This document shows positions 1 through 9,800 of a stretch of 64,000 bases of DNA, in pieces. The notes beneath the pieces are model-generated. The model was not told the DNA's origin, made no database searches, and saw nothing but the letters and a program-made list of their open reading frames with translations. A program made the translations under genes and the position numbers. Each line of letters opens with the position of its first letter. Position 1 is the stretch's first letter. Source of the DNA: Chitinophaga polysaccharea (GTDB lineage: Bacteria > Bacteroidota > Bacteroidia > Chitinophagales > Chitinophagaceae). The stretch spans positions 2,542,001 through 2,606,000 of the forward strand of contig NZ_CABFVU010000001.1 of NCBI RefSeq assembly GCF_902150045.1. Reading direction: 5' to 3'.

Positions 1-1178
1 CGGCATCTGAAGAAAATTTTATCAAGCAGATAAAAGCCATCACCAACCTGAAAATAAGAGCCAGCTACGGTACTACCGGTAATGCTGAAATAGGCGACTA
101 CGCAGCTATCGGGGCATATGCTATCAACACCCAGTATAATGGTTTTCCCGGTGCTTACCAGAGTGTGTATAATGTACCAAACCTCTCCTGGGAAAAAGCC
201 TACAATACCAACTTTGGTATTGACCTGGGATTGTTTAACCGGATTAACCTGACAATAGAATTATATCAGAAGGATAACAAAGATCTCCTGTTCAATGTAC
301 CATTGCCTGCTACCGCCGGCTACAGTTATATTTCACAGAATGTTGGATCTGTGCGTAACAAAGGGCTTGAAATCAACCTGAGTACAGATAACCTGGTAGG
401 CGCATTCAAATGGAGCACTGATTTTAATATCGGCTTCAATAAAAACAGGGTTACTGAACTGTATACCGGGAAGAGCCAGATCGTAGACCCGATCAGTGGC
501 TACTTCATCCTGCAACAGGGCCGGGATATGCGTAGTTTTTATATGCGCAAATGGGCCGGTGTAGATCCTGCAAATGGGGATCCGCTGTGGGAAAAACTCA
601 TTACCGATGCCAATGGTGATGTAACCGGCAAAACCACTACTAACAACTATAACGATGCTTCCCTGCAGATAGTTGGTTCTGCCACTCCCAAATTTTTCGG
701 GGGCATGCGTAATACTTTCTCCTATAAAAACTTCCAGCTGAGCGCCTTCCTGTCTTTTGTTTCGGGTAATGATGTGTACAACAGTACCCGTGAGCTGATG
801 GATAATGACGGCGCATATTATACCTATAACATGATGCAGCTGGATAAAGACTGGAGCCGTTGGGAGAAACCGGGCGATGTTGCTACCCATCCAAAGTATA
901 CGATCAAAGGAAATAAGAACTCACACAAACCATCTTCCCGTTTCCTGGAAGACGGCAGCTACCTGCGTTTGAGAAACGTAAACCTGAGCTATGCACTGCC
1001 AAAAGCCTGGCTGGACCGCGCGCATATTGGAAGCGCCAGGATTTCTGTTGGCGGTGATAACCTGTGGACATTAACCAAATTCTCCGGGCTGGATCCCGAA
1101 GTAGATGACCGTGGTATCAACTACATCAAGTATCCATCCAGCACCAAATGGTTTGCAGGACTTGAAATTAATTTTTAA
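1..1178 (+). CDS. SusC/RagA-family TonB-dependent receptor, 3' end only
   Basis: The C-terminal part of an outer-membrane beta-barrel that imports glycan fragments or other ligands with its SusD partner. The reading frame is open from base 3, so the gene starts upstream of the window; the plug and signal peptide are not seen. Visible are alternating barrel strands typical of SusC C-termini, the IRASYGTTGNAEIGDY segment, the RYLRLRNV-like 'SYLRLRNVNLSYALP' stretch and the C-terminal strand ending in Phe. The SusD gene follows after 16 bp, so the two are surely one operon. It resembles the second SusC in the window (15863-18838), which gives an independent guide to the family. Substrate cannot be read from the sequence. 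Confidence 0.95.
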   Translation, partial: ASEENFIKQIKAITNLKIRASYGTTGNAEIGDYAAIGAYAINTQYNGFPGAYQSVYNVPNLSWEKAYNTNFGIDLGLFNRINLTIELYQKDNKDLLFNVPLPATAGYSYISQNVGSVRNKGLEINLSTDNLVGAFKWSTDFNIGFNKNRVTELYTGKSQIVDPISGYFILQQGRDMRSFYMRKWAGVDPANGDPLWEKLITDANGDVTGKTTTNNYNDASLQIVGSATPKFFGGMRNTFSYKNFQLSAFLSFVSGNDVYNSTRELMDNDGAYYTYNMMQLDKDWSRWEKPGDVATHPKYTIKGNKNSHKPSSRFLEDGSYLRLRNVNLSYALPKAWLDRAHIGSARISVGGDNLWTLTKFSGLDPEVDDRGINYIKYPSSTKWFAGLEINF

Positions 1179-1194
1179 CAGGAGCTAAAAAGAA

Positions 1195-2682
1195 ATGATC
1201 ATGAAACACATGTCAAAATATTTTGCAGGGCTGCTGCTGTTATCGGTGGCAACTTCCTGCTCGCTGAAGAAAGACCCGTACAGCGCTGTTCCGGATGATA
1301 ATATCCTGAAAGATGAATCTAAATGGCCGGCGGCTACTATAGGTAATTATGCCTTACTGAAAGAAGAGAATTTTACGCGTAACTATTTCCAGATGGGAGA
1401 ATTCCCAAGCGACGATGTAGCACTGAGCGGCGCTACCACCGATGCACTTTTCTATTCTTATACTTACGGTCACCTTACCAACCAGGCCAATGCGCTGCAG
1501 ATATGGCAGGCAGGATATAAAGCAATCAATGGTTGCAACAAACTGCTGGAAGTGATGCCGGAAGGGAAATCAGATGCAGTGAATAAGATGATCGGGGAAA
1601 ACCTGTTCATCCGCGCCTTTGTACATTTCAGCCTGGTAAGGTCTTTCGGCCGGCCCTATACACAAAGCCCCGAAACAAACCTGGGCGTACCGGTGGTTAC
1701 AAAATTTGATATAACTGCTATGCCTAAACGTAGCACCGTAAAAGATGTATATGCGCAGATAATAGCAGATCTGAAAAAAGGAAAAGACCTGATGGATAAC
1801 TCCAATACCAACAGCTATGCTACCAAATATGGAGCTATGGCTTTACTGGCAAGGGTATATCTTTATATGGGAAGAAATGATTCTGCCCGTATTTATGCCG
1901 ACTCCGTGATCACTTCAGGGCAATATACCCTGGTGAATACTTCCGATCTTCCCGGTTACTACACCAAAACCAACGAAAGCAACAAGGAAACAATTTTTGC
2001 TATTCATCATACCCTGCAGGACGACCGTACCTGGGCCTCTATTGGCTCTATGTATTATATGTCGCCGGGTGGTATGGGCTATGGTGAAATGTATGCTTCA
2101 CAGTCGTACCTCGACCTGCTGCACAAATATCCCGGCGATGTCCGTAATTCCTTTGTGCAGGCGGTTTTCCTGAAAGGCGCCGATGGCAGGGATTCCGTAA
2201 ATGCCGGCGGACAGAAAGTAATGGCTTCCCGTAATGGAGTCCCTAAATGGTATGTGCTGAAATATTCCAACCAGGATAACGTGCCTACGCTCAGCTCACC
2301 GGTAGTACTGCGCCTGGCTGAAATGTACCTGATCCGCGCAGAAGCCAATGCGAAGCTGAACAACAACGCCGCCGCCATCGATGATGTGAACACTATCCGA
2401 AAAAGGGCGGGCTTAAACGGTGCCGCACTGTTCTCTGTGTCTGACCTGCACGGCTATGCTTCCGTACTGGATGTGGTGCTGGATGAGCGTCGCCTGGAAC
2501 TGGCCTTTGAAACACACCGTGTATTTGACCTGTTCCGCAACAACCGGAATGTATACCGTAACTACCCGGGTGTACAAACCAACCCGCAAACAGTTTCTTA
2601 TACAAATGCAAGGGTGGTACACTTTATTCCTGAGCAGGAAATATTGCTCGATCCTAATCTGGTGCAAAACCCGCTTCAATAA
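1195..2682 (+). CDS. SusD/RagB-family surface lipoprotein
   Basis: Outer-surface lipoprotein that caps the SusC barrel and captures ligand. The N-terminus has a lipoprotein signal with Cys in 'VATSC'. SusD landmarks are the TPR-like helices, 'ALLARVYLYMGR' in the middle and 'LRLAEMYLIRAEANAKL' plus 'LDERRLELAFETHRVFDLFR' near the end; the C-terminus 'LVQNPLQ' is typical. Start choice is open between ATG at 1195, 1201 and 1210; an AGGAG lies at about 1180. About 490 residues is normal for the family. It directly follows susC and precedes a hairpin, then a glycoside-hydrolase-like gene, so it forms a small polysaccharide-utilisation-type locus. Confidence 0.96.
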   Translation: MIMKHMSKYFAGLLLLSVATSCSLKKDPYSAVPDDNILKDESKWPAATIGNYALLKEENFTRNYFQMGEFPSDDVALSGATTDALFYSYTYGHLTNQANALQIWQAGYKAINGCNKLLEVMPEGKSDAVNKMIGENLFIRAFVHFSLVRSFGRPYTQSPETNLGVPVVTKFDITAMPKRSTVKDVYAQIIADLKKGKDLMDNSNTNSYATKYGAMALLARVYLYMGRNDSARIYADSVITSGQYTLVNTSDLPGYYTKTNESNKETIFAIHHTLQDDRTWASIGSMYYMSPGGMGYGEMYASQSYLDLLHKYPGDVRNSFVQAVFLKGADGRDSVNAGGQKVMASRNGVPKWYVLKYSNQDNVPTLSSPVVLRLAEMYLIRAEANAKLNNNAAAIDDVNTIRKRAGLNGAALFSVSDLHGYASVLDVVLDERRLELAFETHRVFDLFRNNRNVYRNYPGVQTNPQTVSYTNARVVHFIPEQEILLDPNLVQNPLQ

Positions 2683-2691
2683 AGTTATCCT

Positions 2692-2720
2692 GCAAAAGCT
2701 CCGTTCAGCGGGGCTTTTGC
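2692..2720 (+). terminator. Hairpin after susD
   Basis: GCAAAAGC..CCG pairs with CGG..GCTTTTGC around a 5-nt loop. The stem is strong but only a short U-poor tail follows, so it may be a partial terminator between susCD and the downstream hydrolase gene rather than a full stop. Confidence 0.6.
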
Positions 2721-2799
2721 ATTTATAAAATATTCCGGAAAAGATACACCAACAGTAGTAAATTTATAATGGTGAACATCTAAAATCTTTTTATCCTTC

Positions 2800-5700
2800 A
2801 TGTATCAGACAAACCACGTTTCCCGCAACTTCAGGAGAGGATTGCTGCTGGCAGGATTTACTTTCAGCTTTCTCACTACGGCGCTCGCCCAGGAACTGAA
2901 GTATACCAATGGAAATAATAACTGGAATGCCGACTCGCTCGGTAACCACCGTGCTGTAGTTACTTTTAACGGCAGCGGTTCCGTAGCCCGGGTAGTAATA
3001 CCCTGGCGTCGCCGCGATGAACACCCCGAATTGAAACGCATTATTATAGAGGATACAAAAACGAAGCAAAAGATTACCAATGTAAAAGTACTGATACTGA
3101 ACCGCGAGCGTGGAGATATCTGCTTTGAGCCCACCTCGGGGAAAGGCGACTACTATATTTACTACCTGCCTTCTAAAAATGAAGGCCGCGATAATTACCC
3201 GAAAGGCGTATACCTGGCGCCGGAGCAAACAGCTGATAATAACTGGCTGCAATCCATCCACGCAGGCATAAAGCCCAACACTATCGTGAAGCAGCTGGAA
3301 GCCATCGACAGCTTCAATACTTTCTACCCCATGGAAGTAATTGCTACGGAAGCGGAGCGGAAACAGCTGTTGCTGAAGCATCCCGGAGGAGGGTATATGT
3401 TGTTCCCGGAAGACAGGCAGTTCCCCATTAAAATGACGGACGACCTGCCACAGCGCTGGATAAAGAAAGGGCCTTCCCAGTCGTTTTCCGGTACCGCCGA
3501 CAAAGGAGAATACTACGCATTTCAGCTCGGCATTTATGCCCGCCGCGAAATGAAAGATGTACAGATTTCCTTTGCAGACCTGAAAACAGCCACTGGGCAA
3601 GCTATTCCTGCGGCCCAACTCAACTGTATTAATACCACTGGTACCACCTACGATGCAAAACCTTTTTCTGCCAAAGTGGATATTCCCCCGGGGAAAGTAC
3701 AGGCCATGTGGTGCGGGATAGATGTGCCGGAAAATGCTGCAGCAGGCATTTATAAAGGGATAGCTACCATCAGGGCGGAAGGGATGCCCGCTATGCCGGT
3801 AAGGATTGCCCTAACAGTAACGAATAAACGGGCTGTGAACAGTGGCTTTAATGAGCCATGGAAACAAACCCGCCTGAAATGGCTGAACTCCACGCTGGCA
3901 CAGGACGATGCCGTGATTGCGCCGTATACCCCGCTGGAACTGAAAGACAGCGTAATCAGTTTACTGGGCCGTAAAGTAGGCATTAACAAAGATGGTTTCC
4001 CTGCCCAGATCCAGACGTTCTTTACCCCTGAAATGACCTCGCTGTCCACACAGCCTAAAAATATTTTTACGGAGCCGGTACATTTTCATTTCATTGAAGC
4101 CGCCACAGGTAAGGATCTTCACTGGCAAAGCAATGGCTGGCAGATCACGCAGAAGGCGCCGGGCAAAATCAGCTGGAAAGCATTGAACACTACCACCGGT
4201 TTGGAAATGGAAGTAACCGCCACACTTGAATTTGATGGCTTTCTCGATTACACCGTGAAAGTAACTGCACAGGAAGAGGTAGCCCTGAAGGATATCACCA
4301 TGCACCTGCCATTCGATAAGGGGGCAGCAAAGTATATGATGGGCCTCAACCAGAAAGGCGGTGTGCGACCGGAAAAGATCGACTGGAAATGGGATGTAAA
4401 AAACAAGAACCAGGACGGCGCGTGGATTGGCGATGTGAATGCCGGTATCCAGTTTAACCTGCGTGATGAGAACTATGTGCGCCCGCTGAATACAAATTTT
4501 TATCTCCAAAAACCTTTGCTGCTGCCGCTTTCCTGGGGTAATGGAGATAAAGGCGGTATCACCATAGGAGAAAAAGGAAAATCAATACTGGTAAATAGCT
4601 ACAGTGGTGAAAGAACCTTGCATAAAGGAGAGGTATTGTATTATAATTTCCATCTGATCATCACGCCTTTCCATCCCATTAACACGGATTTCCAATGGTC
4701 CACCCGTTTTTATCACAGGTACAATAACCTCGACAGTATCAAGGCTACCGGCGCTACTGTGGTCAACATTCATCACGGCAATGATATTAATCCATGGATC
4801 AATTATCCGTTCATTGAATGGAAAGCGATGAAGGATTATATTACGGAAGCGCATCAGCGGGGATTGAAAGTAAAGATCTATAACACGGTAAGAGAGCTTT
4901 CCAACCATGCCTGGGAAACTTTCCCGTTGCGTAGTTTGGGGCATGAGGTATACAGCCCGGGTAAAGGTGGCGGCTTCTCCTGGCTGCAGGAACATGTAGG
5001 TAAAGATTATATCGCTGCATGGTTTGTACCGGAGTTTAAAGACGCAGCTATCATCAATAGCGGTATGAACCGCTGGCATAACTACTATGTGGAAGGTATG
5101 AACTGGCTGGTACAGAACGTGGGTATAGACGGTATTTACCTGGATGATGTGGCGTTTGACAGGGTTACCATGAAGCGGGTGAAACGTGTGCTGACAAAGG
5201 ATAACCACCCGGGGATCATTGACCTTCACTCGGCTAACCAGTATAATAAATCTGATGGATTTATTAACAGCGCGGTGCTCTATATGGAGCATTTCCCTTA
5301 CCTGAACCGGCTTTGGTTTGGTGAGTATTTCGACTATGAAAAGAATGACCCGGCTTTCTTCCTCACGGAAGTAAGCGGTATCCCATTTGGCCTGATGGGC
5401 GAAATGCTCCAGGATGGCGGTAACCAGTGGCGGGGCATGGTGTATGGTATGACTAACCGCATGCCGTGGACCGCTACCTCAGATCCACGCCCAATCTGGA
5501 AAGTGTGGGACGATTTCGGAATGCAGGGAACAAAGATGATTGGCTACTGGGTGGAAAACAATCCGGTTAAAACCAGCAATCCCCTGGTTCCGGCCACTAT
5601 TTACCGGAAGGATGGGGCGGTGCTGGTATCCCTTGCCAGCTGGGCGCCGGAAAACACTACTGTTAAACTTACAATCAACTGGAAAGCCCTGGGCATCGAC

Positions 5701-5820
5701 TCTGCGAGGGCAGTAATAACGGCTCCGGATATACGGAACTTCCAACAGGGGCAGGTATTCGGCAAAAACGCCGATATCCCTGTAGAGAAGAATAAGGGCT
5801 GGCTGCTGATAATAAAGTAG
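2800..5820 (+). CDS. Large secreted glycoside-hydrolase-like protein (DUF6067/GH123-related)
   Basis: A 1006-residue exported protein, probably a glycan-degrading enzyme serving the SusCD pair just upstream. A Sec signal peptide ends at 'TALA-QE'. The first ~300 residues look like beta-sandwich modules; the second half looks like a TIM barrel, with 'INHHGNDINPWINYPF'-like and 'GLKVKIYNTVRELSNHAW' strands and 'GIDGIYLDDVAFDR' near residue 780, where the acidic pair is the kind of site used by retaining or substrate-assisted hydrolases. I recognise the overall pattern as the DUF6067 / GH123 N-terminal group from memory; the catalytic residues and substrate are inference. Start at ATG 2800 gives a clean signal peptide. 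It ends 2 bp from a convergent SMP-30 gene. Confidence 0.7.
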   Translation: MYQTNHVSRNFRRGLLLAGFTFSFLTTALAQELKYTNGNNNWNADSLGNHRAVVTFNGSGSVARVVIPWRRRDEHPELKRIIIEDTKTKQKITNVKVLILNRERGDICFEPTSGKGDYYIYYLPSKNEGRDNYPKGVYLAPEQTADNNWLQSIHAGIKPNTIVKQLEAIDSFNTFYPMEVIATEAERKQLLLKHPGGGYMLFPEDRQFPIKMTDDLPQRWIKKGPSQSFSGTADKGEYYAFQLGIYARREMKDVQISFADLKTATGQAIPAAQLNCINTTGTTYDAKPFSAKVDIPPGKVQAMWCGIDVPENAAAGIYKGIATIRAEGMPAMPVRIALTVTNKRAVNSGFNEPWKQTRLKWLNSTLAQDDAVIAPYTPLELKDSVISLLGRKVGINKDGFPAQIQTFFTPEMTSLSTQPKNIFTEPVHFHFIEAATGKDLHWQSNGWQITQKAPGKISWKALNTTTGLEMEVTATLEFDGFLDYTVKVTAQEEVALKDITMHLPFDKGAAKYMMGLNQKGGVRPEKIDWKWDVKNKNQDGAWIGDVNAGIQFNLRDENYVRPLNTNFYLQKPLLLPLSWGNGDKGGITIGEKGKSILVNSYSGERTLHKGEVLYYNFHLIITPFHPINTDFQWSTRFYHRYNNLDSIKATGATVVNIHHGNDINPWINYPFIEWKAMKDYITEAHQRGLKVKIYNTVRELSNHAWETFPLRSLGHEVYSPGKGGGFSWLQEHVGKDYIAAWFVPEFKDAAIINSGMNRWHNYYVEGMNWLVQNVGIDGIYLDDVAFDRVTMKRVKRVLTKDNHPGIIDLHSANQYNKSDGFINSAVLYMEHFPYLNRLWFGEYFDYEKNDPAFFLTEVSGIPFGLMGEMLQDGGNQWRGMVYGMTNRMPWTATSDPRPIWKVWDDFGMQGTKMIGYWVENNPVKTSNPLVPATIYRKDGAVLVSLASWAPENTTVKLTINWKALGIDSARAVITAPDIRNFQQGQVFGKNADIPVEKNKGWLLIIK

Positions 5821-5822
5821 CT

Positions 5823-6731
5823 CTAAAAGCGTTTACCCGCTATTGTTACGCGAAAGGTTTCCACACACTTCCGGTCCTGCAGGGTAACGTATACGGTTCT
5901 GCCGTCTTTATCTCCAAACACCAGGTTGCTGCATTGCTTTCCTCTCAGCGGTATTTCCCGGATCAGTTTTCCTTCGGGCGACAGTACGGCGATCACGCCT
6001 TTCCCCCACCTGGCTACATAGAGGTTCCCTACTTTATCGCATTTCATGCCGTCGAATCCAAAATCGGGAAAGGTAGCGAATAAGGTTTTCCGGGAGATGT
6101 TACCGGCTTTATCCACCTTGTATTTCCAGATATTCCGTTGCACGCTTTCGTTTACGTACAGGGTTTTTTCGTCGGGGCTTAGCTCTATACCGTTAGTGGT
6201 GCCCATATTGCCTTCCAGCAACACAGGCGTATGGTTGTCCGGGTCTATGCGCCAGATCTGGCCGGTGTTGGCGGCCCATTTGGGATCGCTCACAAAGATC
6301 TGGTCTTTACTGTTGATGCAGAGATCATTAGGTTGGTTGAATTGGTCGGAATGAACATACACGCTGACCTTCCTGGTTTTCATATCAACAGACAACACAT
6401 TATGCCGGATGAAATCCGGGAGGAACATGGTTCCCTTGCTGTTGAAGTGGACTCCATTGGCTATGCTGCTATCAGGCAGGGTAACAAAGACCTCGCCGGC
6501 GCCGGTTTTGGTATTTATTTTACCGACGGTGCCATCTTGTTTAAAATTTACGACGTAAAAATTGCCGGCTTTGTCAAAGTTGGGTCCTTCAATGTTTACG
6601 GAAAACATATTTTCTGCTGTCAGGTCGCGGGTTTCATATACGGGGCGGTCTGCATTTTTTTGCTGGGCCATCAGCGGCAGGCCGTATCCGGCGGTCATTG
6701 CCAGCAGGCAGATATATTTTCTCATATTCAT
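5823..6731 (-). CDS. Secreted SMP-30/gluconolactonase-family protein
   Basis: Probable periplasmic sugar-lactone hydrolase with a six-bladed propeller. The signal peptide ends near 'PLMA-QQ'. The metal-site residues expected for SMP-30/gluconolactonases are visible as the Glu of 'IEGPNFD', the Asn of 'TNGIELSPDEKTLYVNES' and the Asp of 'GFDGMKCD'. The length of 302 aa fits. It converges on the glycoside-hydrolase-like gene with a 2-bp gap, which suggests it belongs to the same sugar-processing locus although transcribed separately. The exact lactone is unknown; some family members act on phosphotriesters or other esters. Confidence 0.88.
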   Translation of the reverse strand: MNMRKYICLLAMTAGYGLPLMAQQKNADRPVYETRDLTAENMFSVNIEGPNFDKAGNFYVVNFKQDGTVGKINTKTGAGEVFVTLPDSSIANGVHFNSKGTMFLPDFIRHNVLSVDMKTRKVSVYVHSDQFNQPNDLCINSKDQIFVSDPKWAANTGQIWRIDPDNHTPVLLEGNMGTTNGIELSPDEKTLYVNESVQRNIWKYKVDKAGNISRKTLFATFPDFGFDGMKCDKVGNLYVARWGKGVIAVLSPEGKLIREIPLRGKQCSNLVFGDKDGRTVYVTLQDRKCVETFRVTIAGKRF

Positions 6732-6865
6732 TTTGTTTTGAAACTTTAAATTAACGAACTATTCCAGAATTTTCAGCGTATATGGATGGGAGGGAGGGTA
6801 TGTAATGAAATTATCAAGAAATAATTACCGGAGAAAACGGTTCTGTTGCCTGTCAACTAATTTAT

Positions 6866-6873
6866 TAATTTTG
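6866..6873 (+). promoter_or_regulatory. TAATTTTG -7 element, 5 nt upstream of the NdpA-like start
   Basis: A perfect Bacteroidota -7 box (TAnnTTTG) lies 5 nt before the ATG at 6879. With the usual few bases between -7 box and transcription start the mRNA would have almost no 5' leader. Confidence 0.6.
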
Positions 6874-6878
6874 CGCCC

Positions 6879-7931
6879 ATGATCCATGTTTCGGAGTTTA
6901 AAGATTTGGCGCAATTAACGATACACAAGGTAGGGAATCCCACTAACGACGAGGCCCTGCTCTGTTCCAAAGCGCCTTTGCAGCTGGAGGATGAAACGAT
7001 CAGCCAGTTATTGGTGACATATTTTATTCAGCCGTTTGCCAGTGCAGCAGAGTATTTCAGGTTCCGTCATGATGCGGATCTGCAATTGAATGAAATATTT
7101 CAATATTGTCGACGTATATTTACTGACCAAAATGAATTCCAGGAGCAGTCGGTCAATATTGCCAAACATCTATATAAACATTCCACCCATCCTAAAATCA
7201 AAGGAGGAGAGCTTTATATAGCCTATTTTAGCAAATGCCAGGTTGATGGTGAAGAGGTGGAAGCCATAGGCATTTTTAAGTCAGAGAACCGCGACACGTA
7301 TTTGAAAGTATTCCTTGCAGATGAGAATTACCAGGTAAATTACGAAGACGGTATAAATATTAATAAGCTCGATAAAGGTTGTCTTGTTTTTAATACGGAA
7401 GAATCCGAAGGTTTTAAGGTAAGTATAGTAGATAGTAACAGCAAACAAGCCGAAGCGGTGTATTGGAGGGATGCCTTTTTACAGGTACAGCGCCGGGAAG
7501 ACAGTTACCGTCAGACAGAAACAGCGGTGGACATGTGTAAACAATTTATACACAACAAATTGCCAACCGAGTATGAGATGGGCAGGGTAGACCAGGTGGA
7601 TCTGTTAAATAAATCAGCCGCTTATTTTAAAGAAAGAGAGCAATTCCAACTGGATGATTTTGCAAAAGAAGTATTGGGTCATCCCGATGCCATCGCTTCT
7701 TTTAAAGAATATAGAAATGAATACGCCAGTCATTTTCAACAAGATATCCCTGACGAATTTGAAATATCTGCACCTGCTGTAAAAAAACAGCAGAAAGTAT
7801 TTAAGAGCATTCTGAAATTGGATCGTAACTTTCATGTATATATTCATGGCAACCGTGAGATGATTGAGCGCGGTTTTGATGAAGCCACTAACATGAACTA
7901 TTATAAACTACTGTTTGAGAATGAAGCGTAA
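6879..7931 (+). CDS. Nucleoid-associated protein, NdpA family
   Basis: A cytosolic protein of the 37-kDa nucleoid-associated family (NdpA/YejK, PF04245), thought to bind the chromosome; its molecular role is poorly known. Visible family features are the N-terminal 'HKVGN..DEALLCSKAPLQL', the central 'LYIAYFSKCQVDGEEVEAIGIFKSENRDTYLKV' core strands, and a C-terminal 'VYIHGNREMIERGFDEA' segment. The 350-residue length fits. ATG 6879 sits 5 nt after a -7 promoter box, so the transcript may be leaderless. It is a single-gene unit closed by a hairpin at 8034-8063. Confidence 0.9.
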   Translation: MIHVSEFKDLAQLTIHKVGNPTNDEALLCSKAPLQLEDETISQLLVTYFIQPFASAAEYFRFRHDADLQLNEIFQYCRRIFTDQNEFQEQSVNIAKHLYKHSTHPKIKGGELYIAYFSKCQVDGEEVEAIGIFKSENRDTYLKVFLADENYQVNYEDGININKLDKGCLVFNTEESEGFKVSIVDSNSKQAEAVYWRDAFLQVQRREDSYRQTETAVDMCKQFIHNKLPTEYEMGRVDQVDLLNKSAAYFKEREQFQLDDFAKEVLGHPDAIASFKEYRNEYASHFQQDIPDEFEISAPAVKKQQKVFKSILKLDRNFHVYIHGNREMIERGFDEATNMNYYKLLFENEA

Positions 7932-8033
7932 GACCGTGTAATAGTCAGTAGAGGCGCCCTGTGGGATTGATTTTGTGAAGAGATATAAAATAGCATTTTT
8001 TAAGTTTTCTCATAAGCAAAAACCAATTGTTAA

Positions 8034-8063
8034 CAAAGGCTGCCTCGTCTGGGCGGCCTTTTA
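8034..8063 (+). terminator. Rho-independent terminator after the NdpA-like gene
   Basis: AAGGC(T)GCC and GG(C)GGCCTT pair around a 7-nt loop, followed by TTTTATTTTAT. It lies about 100 bp past the stop codon. Confidence 0.75.
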
Positions 8064-8094
8064 TTTTATATGAAATGCTTGCTGTATGCAAACA

Positions 8095-8124
8095 AAAAAG
8101 ACAACCAGGCCGGTTGTCTTTTTT
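8095..8124. terminator. Bidirectional terminator between converging genes
   Basis: AAAAAGACAACC and GGTTGTCTTTTT form a 12-bp perfect stem over AGGCC, with T-runs on both strands. It lies 9 bp from the RicT stop codon, so it should stop the minus-strand transcript and back up the plus-strand one. Confidence 0.85.
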
Positions 8125-8132
8125 GTTATTAC

Positions 8133-9653
8133 TTATTGCCCTTTTTCAGGATTGTTGTTGTTCTTGTTAGGATTGTGCGGCCGGTGTTTATGCCGCGGTG
8201 GGCGCCGGTCCTGTTTAGGATTGGTGGCTCCCTGTCCGCCTGGCAGGCCCGGTTGTGCCGGCTGCTGACCAGGTTGCTTTGGCGTCTGCTGCCTTTGCTC
8301 CTGGCGTTGCTGCTGTTGCTCATTACGGGGTTGTTGTTCACGTCCCTGTTTGGGCTGGCCGCCGCTTTGTTGCCGCTGTTGACGGTTGTCTGGTTTCGGC
8401 TTACGTTCAGAGGGTTGCCGGTTATCAGGTTTTTGGCCTCCTTTCGGAGCATCGGTTCTTGGCTGGCCCTGAGCTTGTTTAGGTTCGCCGCGTTCTGTAC
8501 GTTCTCCGTTCCTTTGCTGCCTTTGCTTGTCTTTATCTTTCTGCTTGCGTTTCTGTGCTGTTTTTTCGAGAGATTTCAGACTGATTAATCCTACTACATC
8601 TGCGTACCCCAGATCTGCTTCTTTTGGTTTGGCAGTCACCACTTCTACTGGTTTCAGGTCATCTGGCTTAATACCCTGCCTGTTCAGCTGGCGTATTTCC
8701 TTTGCCCTGGCAATGGTGAGCGGATACTGTTTATTGCTGCCTTCATAAGAGTACCACATGAGGCATTTGAAAATATCCCGCTTCTGCAGGTGGGCAACGC
8801 CACCGGCAGTTTCAATGTTGTCTGCATCGTCGGGGAAATCTTTCAGTGCATCGAGATAGGTATCGAGCTCGTAGTTAAGACAGCATTTCAAACGGCCGCA
8901 TTGTCCGGATAGCTTCGCCTGGTTGATAGAAAGGTTCTGGTACCGGGCAGCGGTGGTATTCACGCTTTTGAAATCAGACAGCCATGTGGAGCAGCATAAC
9001 TCCCGGCCGCAACTGCCAATGCCACCTACTTTCCCGGCTTCCTGGCGGGCGCCTATCTGGCGCATTTCCACCTTGGCCCTGAATTCAGAGGCATATACTT
9101 TGATCAGTTCCCTAAAATCAACGCGATCATCTGCGGTGTAGAAGAAAGTGGCTTTACGGCCATCGGCCTGTATTTCCACTTCTGCCAGTTTCATTTCAAG
9201 CCCGAGGTTGCGTGCGAGGGCGCGGGACTTAATGAGCGCCTCCTTTTCACGGGACTTATTGTCGTTCATTCGCTGCAGGTCGTCGTTCGTTGAACGCCGC
9301 AGCACTTTTTTTACTTCGGGTGTGTCTTCAGCGCGTCGCTTCTTCATCTGTAGTTTTACCAGTTCGCCTGTCAGGCTTACTGTTCCAACATCAAATCCGC
9401 TAACTCCTTCTACTGTAACCATCTCTCCTTTATCAAAGAATTGTTTGGTTACATTACGAAAAAAGTCCTTGCGGCTGCCATTGTTAAAACTTACCTCTAT
9501 AATGTCAAATGGTGCTAAGCTATCACCAAGGGGAATATTGGACAGCCAGTCAAACACGTTCAGTCTGTTACAACCTCCTGTGCTGCATCCTCCATTACTC
9601 TTGCATCCTGACGGCTTCCCTTCCACACCCGTACCACATCCGGCACAAGCCAT
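8133..9653 (-). CDS. ricT: PSP1-domain protein, RicT homologue with long Gln/Pro/Lys/Arg-rich tail
   Basis: Homologue of RicT/YaaT, a PSP1-domain protein that in Bacillus is part of the RicAFT iron-sulfur complex affecting RNA maturation. The protein starts with a Cys cluster (CAGCGTG..CKSNGGCSTGGC); the PSP1 core holds 'GSCGRELCCSTWL' and 'QCGRLKCCLNYELDTY', the conserved Cys motifs. An upstream GTG/ATG at 9710 is possible, but ATG 9653 begins 'MACAGCG', the usual family start. Roughly the last 150 residues are a disordered tail rich in Gln, Pro, Lys and Arg, which is the reason for many spurious frames here. The gene precedes (in map terms) holB, and the ricT-holB neighbourhood is common in bacteria. 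Confidence 0.92.
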   Translation of the reverse strand: MACAGCGTGVEGKPSGCKSNGGCSTGGCNRLNVFDWLSNIPLGDSLAPFDIIEVSFNNGSRKDFFRNVTKQFFDKGEMVTVEGVSGFDVGTVSLTGELVKLQMKKRRAEDTPEVKKVLRRSTNDDLQRMNDNKSREKEALIKSRALARNLGLEMKLAEVEIQADGRKATFFYTADDRVDFRELIKVYASEFRAKVEMRQIGARQEAGKVGGIGSCGRELCCSTWLSDFKSVNTTAARYQNLSINQAKLSGQCGRLKCCLNYELDTYLDALKDFPDDADNIETAGGVAHLQKRDIFKCLMWYSYEGSNKQYPLTIARAKEIRQLNRQGIKPDDLKPVEVVTAKPKEADLGYADVVGLISLKSLEKTAQKRKQKDKDKQRQQRNGERTERGEPKQAQGQPRTDAPKGGQKPDNRQPSERKPKPDNRQQRQQSGGQPKQGREQQPRNEQQQQRQEQRQQTPKQPGQQPAQPGLPGGQGATNPKQDRRPPRHKHRPHNPNKNNNNPEKGQ

Positions 9654-9800
9654 ATTATTAATTAGTTTAAATTTTATAAATAAGCATTTCAGGTTATTCC
9701 AGTTCTTCAAAATACGTTTTTCCTTTCAGAAAAACAAAAGGCCGGAAGCAACAAAGATAGGGAAAAGCAGCCGATAAGACCTGCAGGAAGCGAGTGGTTA

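Noticed and set aside
7614..9777. Several long frames opposite and across the RicT gene
   Set aside because: They result from its Gln/Pro/Lys/Arg-rich tail and biased composition; none has a start, motif or domain of its own.
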